DNA from: JAVBLV01 sp031553195
GTDB taxonomy: Bacteria > Bacteroidota > Bacteroidia > Bacteroidales > P3
Length of the DNA stretch: 36,275 nucleotides
Direction of reading: 5' to 3'
NCBI GenBank assembly: GCA_031553195.1
Contig: JAVBLV010000007.1
Span: 1 to 36,275 of the forward strand
The notes below the pieces were generated by a model. It did not search any database. It had not been told where the DNA came from and was given only the letters and a program-made list of their open reading frames with translations. The position numbers and the translations under genes were made by a program. Of this stretch, positions 33,819 through 36,275 are shown one piece after another. Each line of letters starts with the position of its first letter. Within the stretch, counting starts at the first letter, position 1.

Positions 33819-34091
33819 TTATTTTAAGCCGTCGGCAACGTAGGGCATTAAGGCCAAATGTCTTGCTCTTTTTACTGCTTGAGATACTTTTTTCTGAAAT
33901 TTGTTCGAAGTTCCGGTGATTCTACGGGGTAGAATTTTGCCTTGTTCGTTTACAAATTTCAATAAGAAATCCGCATCTTTATAATCAATATACTTAATGC
34001 CGCTTTTCTTGAAACGGCAGTATTTTTTGCGTTGAGTTTCAACTGCAATTGGGGTCAAATATTTAATTTCTGTTTCGTTAGCCATACTCAA
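33819..34091 (-). CDS. rpsR: 30S ribosomal protein bS18
   Basis: 90 residues. bS18 binds with bS6 to the platform of the 30S subunit. The conserved RKKYCRFKKSGIKYIDYKD, FVNEQGKILPRRITGTSNKFQ and VSQAVKRARHLALMPYV all fit the family. It has one Cys, in the YCRFKK segment, and no zinc motif is obvious. It lies 24 nt downstream of rpsF and 15 nt upstream of rplI. The ATG at 34091 gives MSMANETEIKYLTP, a slightly extended N-terminus typical of the phylum; an ATG at 34085 is also possible. Confidence 0.97.
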   Translation of the reverse strand: MSMANETEIKYLTPIAVETQRKKYCRFKKSGIKYIDYKDADFLLKFVNEQGKILPRRITGTSNKFQKKVSQAVKRARHLALMPYVADGLK

Positions 34092-34115
34092 AAGTTTTTA
34101 AATTCTCGGTTAAAA

Positions 34116-34544
34116 TTATTCGTTTGCAGCATTATTTTCCACATTCGATTTATCTGCTGTTTCTACAACCGGAGCCTGATGAACCGGCGCATTTTTCTCT
34201 TCTGCTTTTTTCCCTATTTTGTTTGCGCGTTTCTTTTCATTGTATGCAATTGCATGCTTGTCTAAACTTACGGTTAAAAAGCGTAATAATCTTTCGTCGC
34301 GCTTGTAAGCGACTTCAAGATCTGCAATTACATCCCCTTCCGATTTAAATTCAATCAGATGATAGAATCCTGTAGATTTCTTTTGAATAGGATAGGCTAA
34401 TTTTCGCAAGCCCCAATTATTTTCAAAGATAATTTCGGCTCCCTTCTCTTTCAAGAGGGTTTGGTACTTTTTTACCGTTTCCTTTACCTGATCATCAGAT
34501 AAAACGGGAGTCATAATGAAAACGGTTTCATATTGTTTTACCAT
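34116..34544 (-). CDS. rpsF: 30S ribosomal protein bS6
   Basis: 142 residues. bS6 pairs with bS18 on the small subunit. The core (residues 1-100) matches the family: MVKQYETVFIMTPVLSDD, then WGLRKLAYPIQKKSTGFYHL, then DERLLRFLTVSLDKHA. The last ~40 residues form a low-complexity Lys/Glu/Ala/Asn tail (KKRANKIGKKAEEKNAP, ending NVENNAANE), as often seen in Bacteroidota. It is the first gene of the operon. A strong promoter at 34589-34619 drives it. The leader is only ~40 nt, too short for the known bS6:bS18-binding leader structure, so I see no leader regulator. Confidence 0.96.
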   Translation of the reverse strand: MVKQYETVFIMTPVLSDDQVKETVKKYQTLLKEKGAEIIFENNWGLRKLAYPIQKKSTGFYHLIEFKSEGDVIADLEVAYKRDERLLRFLTVSLDKHAIAYNEKKRANKIGKKAEEKNAPVHQAPVVETADKSNVENNAANE

Positions 34545-34588
34545 TTTTTCTTTGTTTTTTTGATTATTTGTAATTAAAAAATTGGCTG

Positions 34589-34619
34589 CAAAGGTATGAA
34601 TTTCTTCCGGAAAAACAAA
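34589..34619 (-). promoter_or_regulatory. Promoter of the rpsF-rpsR-rplI operon
   Basis: On the minus strand TTTG (34619-34616), a 19-nt spacer and TACCTTTG (34596-34589) match the Bacteroidota consensus perfectly. The rpsF ATG is 45 nt downstream of the -7 box. Confidence 0.8.
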
Positions 34620-34796
34620 ATATCAATCAATCCGCTAAAATCCAAACAAACGGATAAAATTTCGATGCATTTGTTTTACTTGCAGATATAGCACATTTTG
34701 TCCTTTAAAATTTAATTCCGTTCTTTGCAAAATGAAATTTAAATTCATGCATTACACTTGCCGCGATACAACAATGATTAAGTAATCTTGTCTTAA

Positions 34797-34955
34797 AGGT
34801 TGTTTTAAAATTTTTCTATGAAGTATTTTGAGTCTAAAAATGCTCTTTTTTGTCGGAATTTTTACCAAATAGCTTTACTATTCTCGAAAAATCCCGCCTG
34901 CAAACTCGTTATTTTTACCTCTCAAAATCTTTTCCATAAAAATTTAAACAGCCTC
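34797..34955. mobile_element. MITE-like fold-back element, copy 2
   Basis: About 159 bp, matching copy 1 along its whole length with scattered substitutions and a few one-base indels; TATTTTGAGTCTAAAAATGC and CTCAAAATCTTTTCCATAAA are identical in both. The ends are inverted (AGGTTGTTTTAAAA against the reverse complement of TTTAAACAGCCTC). It is flanked by TTAA at 34793-34796 and 34956-34959. Its right end lies 23 nt before the methyltransferase start, so it may affect that gene's expression. Confidence 0.7.
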
Positions 34956-34978
34956 TTAACAATCTTAAAAGCAAATCC

Positions 34979-35872
34979 GTGAAAACAATTCATATCTCTA
35001 GTTGCCCTGTTTGTAATAGCCCGGAAATAAAAACCTATATAGAAGGGGAAGATTATTTTGCATCGAAAGAAGCATTTAACATAGAAAAATGTCAATCATG
35101 CGGGTTTTTGTTTACGCAAAACTTTCCGGCAGAGGAATATATAGGTTCCTATTATGAATCGCCCGATTATATTTCGCATAGCGATTCGCAGAAAGGACTT
35201 ATTAATTCGCTATACCATAAGGTTCGTTCTTACATGTTAAAAAGCAAGGCGCGCTTGATTGAAGAACAAACCCCCCGGAAAGGTTCATTGTTAGATATCG
35301 GAGCGGGAACGGGTTACTTTGCTAATGAGATGAAAAAAAGAGCTTGGGATGTGTCTGCTATAGAGAAAAATTCGCAGGCCAGGCAATTTATTAAGGATAA
35401 ATGGGGCATTGAAGCAAAAGATGACGAAACCTTATCCAATCTGCCCGGGAATTCTTTCGACGTAATTACGTTATGGCATGTATTGGAACATTTGGAGCAT
35501 TTGAACGAGGTTATGGAGAAACTATATTCAATATTGAAAGAAGATGGGATATTAATTATCGCGTTACCTAATTCAGCTTCTTACGATGCCAGAAAATACA
35601 AAATTTTTTGGGGCGGGTATGATTTGCCCCGTCATTTGTGGCACTTTAATCCTGAGACCTTTAAATTATTGGCTTCACAGCATGGTTTTGAAGTGAAGAA
35701 AACAAAAAGAATGCCTTTTGACGTTTTTTATGTATCGCTACTAAGCGAGCGATATCGTAAAAAGTTGTTCGGCGTTTTTCGCGCAGTTTTTTGGGGAAGC
35801 ATCGGCTGGCTGGAAAGCGGCTTCAACATAAAAAATACAAGTTCTCTAATTTATGTATTGAAGAAGAAATAA
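34979..35872 (+). CDS. SAM-dependent methyltransferase with N-terminal zinc ribbon
   Basis: 297 residues. The N-terminus has a Cys4 zinc-ribbon pattern (CPVCNSPE, then KCQSCGFLF). The class I methyltransferase core follows: SLLDIGAGTGYFANEM (SAM motif I), an acidic motif II at VSAIEKN, and DVITLWHVLEHLEHL. The late segment GGYDLPRHLWHFNPETF is common in methyltransferases acting on sugars or lipid intermediates in polysaccharide clusters. The substrate is unknown. The start is a GTG at 34979 giving MKTIHISSCPVCN; no nearer ATG preserves the zinc ribbon. Flanked by the fold-back element upstream and an IS1595-type element downstream, it looks like a gene in an unstable neighbourhood. Confidence 0.8.
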   Translation: MKTIHISSCPVCNSPEIKTYIEGEDYFASKEAFNIEKCQSCGFLFTQNFPAEEYIGSYYESPDYISHSDSQKGLINSLYHKVRSYMLKSKARLIEEQTPRKGSLLDIGAGTGYFANEMKKRAWDVSAIEKNSQARQFIKDKWGIEAKDDETLSNLPGNSFDVITLWHVLEHLEHLNEVMEKLYSILKEDGILIIALPNSASYDARKYKIFWGGYDLPRHLWHFNPETFKLLASQHGFEVKKTKRMPFDVFYVSLLSERYRKKLFGVFRAVFWGSIGWLESGFNIKNTSSLIYVLKKK

Positions 35873-36275
35873 AGATATAGGTATAGGCACTTAAGTCGCT
35901 GCATCTATCTTGTTGTTATTTAGTCTTATTGGTTTTTCATAAACCATTTTTTTGATAGTCAAATCGAAGATTGACCCCATATCATTTCTTCTATTATACC
36001 TGTAATGATATTCGTTCAGATATCCTTGTACATGTTCTTTTGAACAATGGTGATGGATACCGCGCAACCAACCTTGCATGTTCATAATATGAATGTGCAG
36101 TTGTTTAAAATTTGCACCATTATTTGAAGGTATTTGTTCTAATTTATACTCTTTTTTTAATGGCAAATAACCTTTCCATTCATCAGAAACCACCTCCGCT
36201 TCTTTGCTAATATAGGACTTGAAGAAAGGTTCAAATTCTTTCGCAGAAGATCGGTTAATAACCTGAGCATAGGCT
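35873..36275 (-). mobile_element. IS1595-type insertion sequence, partial
   Basis: The element surrounds the transposase fragment. Its left end should lie between the methyltransferase stop (35872) and 35890 (candidate ATATAGGTATAGGCAC), but the matching inverted repeat is outside the window, so the exact end cannot be proved. Confidence 0.5.
35891..36275 (-). CDS. IS1595-family (ISXO2-like) transposase, C-terminal part, runs off right edge
   Basis: The minus-strand frame is open from the window edge (AYAQVINRSSAKEFE) to the TAA at 35893-35891, about 127 codons visible; the N-terminus lies outside. A GTG at 36193 inside it is not the true start. The DDE-type core shows VVSDEWKGYLPLKKEYK (an acidic residue of the catalytic triad) and QLHIHIMNMQGWLRGIHHH, followed by YLNEYHYRYNRRND, the typical IS1595 C-terminal pattern. 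It is a cut-and-paste transposase. Whether it is intact cannot be seen. It is convergent with the methyltransferase gene, 18 nt away. Confidence 0.85.
   Translation of the reverse strand, partial: AYAQVINRSSAKEFEPFFKSYISKEAEVVSDEWKGYLPLKKEYKLEQIPSNNGANFKQLHIHIMNMQGWLRGIHHHCSKEHVQGYLNEYHYRYNRRNDMGSIFDLTIKKMVYEKPIRLNNNKIDAAT

Larger units (their letters stand above)
34545..34978. other. Gap rpsF-methyltransferase: promoter, short repeat-like segment, MITE copy 2
   Basis: No gene here. It holds the rpsF promoter (34589-34619), a segment at 34709-34760 resembling 9140-9190 (shared AATTTAATTC, TTCTTTGCA and ATGAAATT blocks), and the second fold-back element (34797-34955). No clear promoter for the methyltransferase is visible between the element and its GTG. 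Confidence 0.6.

Noticed and set aside
34545..34588. bS6:bS18-binding leader regulator of the rpsF operon
   Set aside because: The expected leader after the mapped promoter boxes is only about 40 nt and shows no conserved hairpin.
1..36275. CRISPR arrays, tRNA or rRNA genes
   Set aside because: No regularly spaced direct repeats, cloverleaf-like segments or conserved rRNA motifs were found in the gaps; the repeats present are fold-backs without spacers.

Overview
The window reads as a chromosomal segment of a Bacteroidota bacterium, most likely order Bacteroidales. The evidence is the gene content: a lipoprotein-type BamA/TamA protein (TamL), a fused NapH/NapG-like ferredoxin, a TatA plus TatC pair without TatB, an rsfS-ftsH-LUD-cdsA-psd run, and an AbiEii toxin paired with a HigA-like antitoxin. 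Several promoters fit the Bacteroidota form TTTG - about 19-20 nt - TAnnTTTG. Start codons have little Shine-Dalgarno signal, and intergenic DNA is AT-rich. I see no rRNA, tRNA or CRISPR array.

Layout. Positions 1-616 (minus) hold the N-terminal part of an exported tail-fibre-like protein cut by the window edge. A JAB/RadC-like gene and a probable gene remnant follow. Next come tpiA-prmA, a 1526-residue exported protein of unknown function, plsY, topA and mqnA. From 12.7 to 19.0 kb a co-directional block carries rsfS, ftsH, a LUD-domain (LutC-like) gene, a DUF2007 gene, cdsA, psd and a GT87-type glycosyltransferase; it joins ribosome silencing, membrane proteolysis and phospholipid synthesis. 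Enolase with its own promoter and terminator and a LutA-like gene follow.

From 21.5 kb nearly everything is on the minus strand: tatA-tatC, an AbiEii/HigA-like toxin-antitoxin pair with a well-formed promoter and a palindromic operator candidate, the large polyferredoxin, an interrupted small ORF, a polyprenyl synthase and rfbA, then waaA-tamL and an exported barrel-like protein (cell-envelope assembly), and the rpsF-rpsR-rplI operon. The right end has a plus-strand methyltransferase and the C-terminal half of an IS1595-type transposase that runs off the edge.

Most of the window is ordinary housekeeping and envelope DNA. I did not find a clearly new multi-gene system. The best leads are: (1) two copies of a roughly 160-bp fold-back element with YTAA-type flanking repeats, bracketing the ribosomal-protein operon, which look like a MITE; (2) other hairpin or fold-back elements in several gaps; (3) the toxin-antitoxin operon, where a 16-bp palindrome covers the -33 box; (4) the NapH-NapG fusion with an internal twin-arginine motif, encoded close to tatAC; and (5) the very large uncharacterised exported protein between prmA and plsY.
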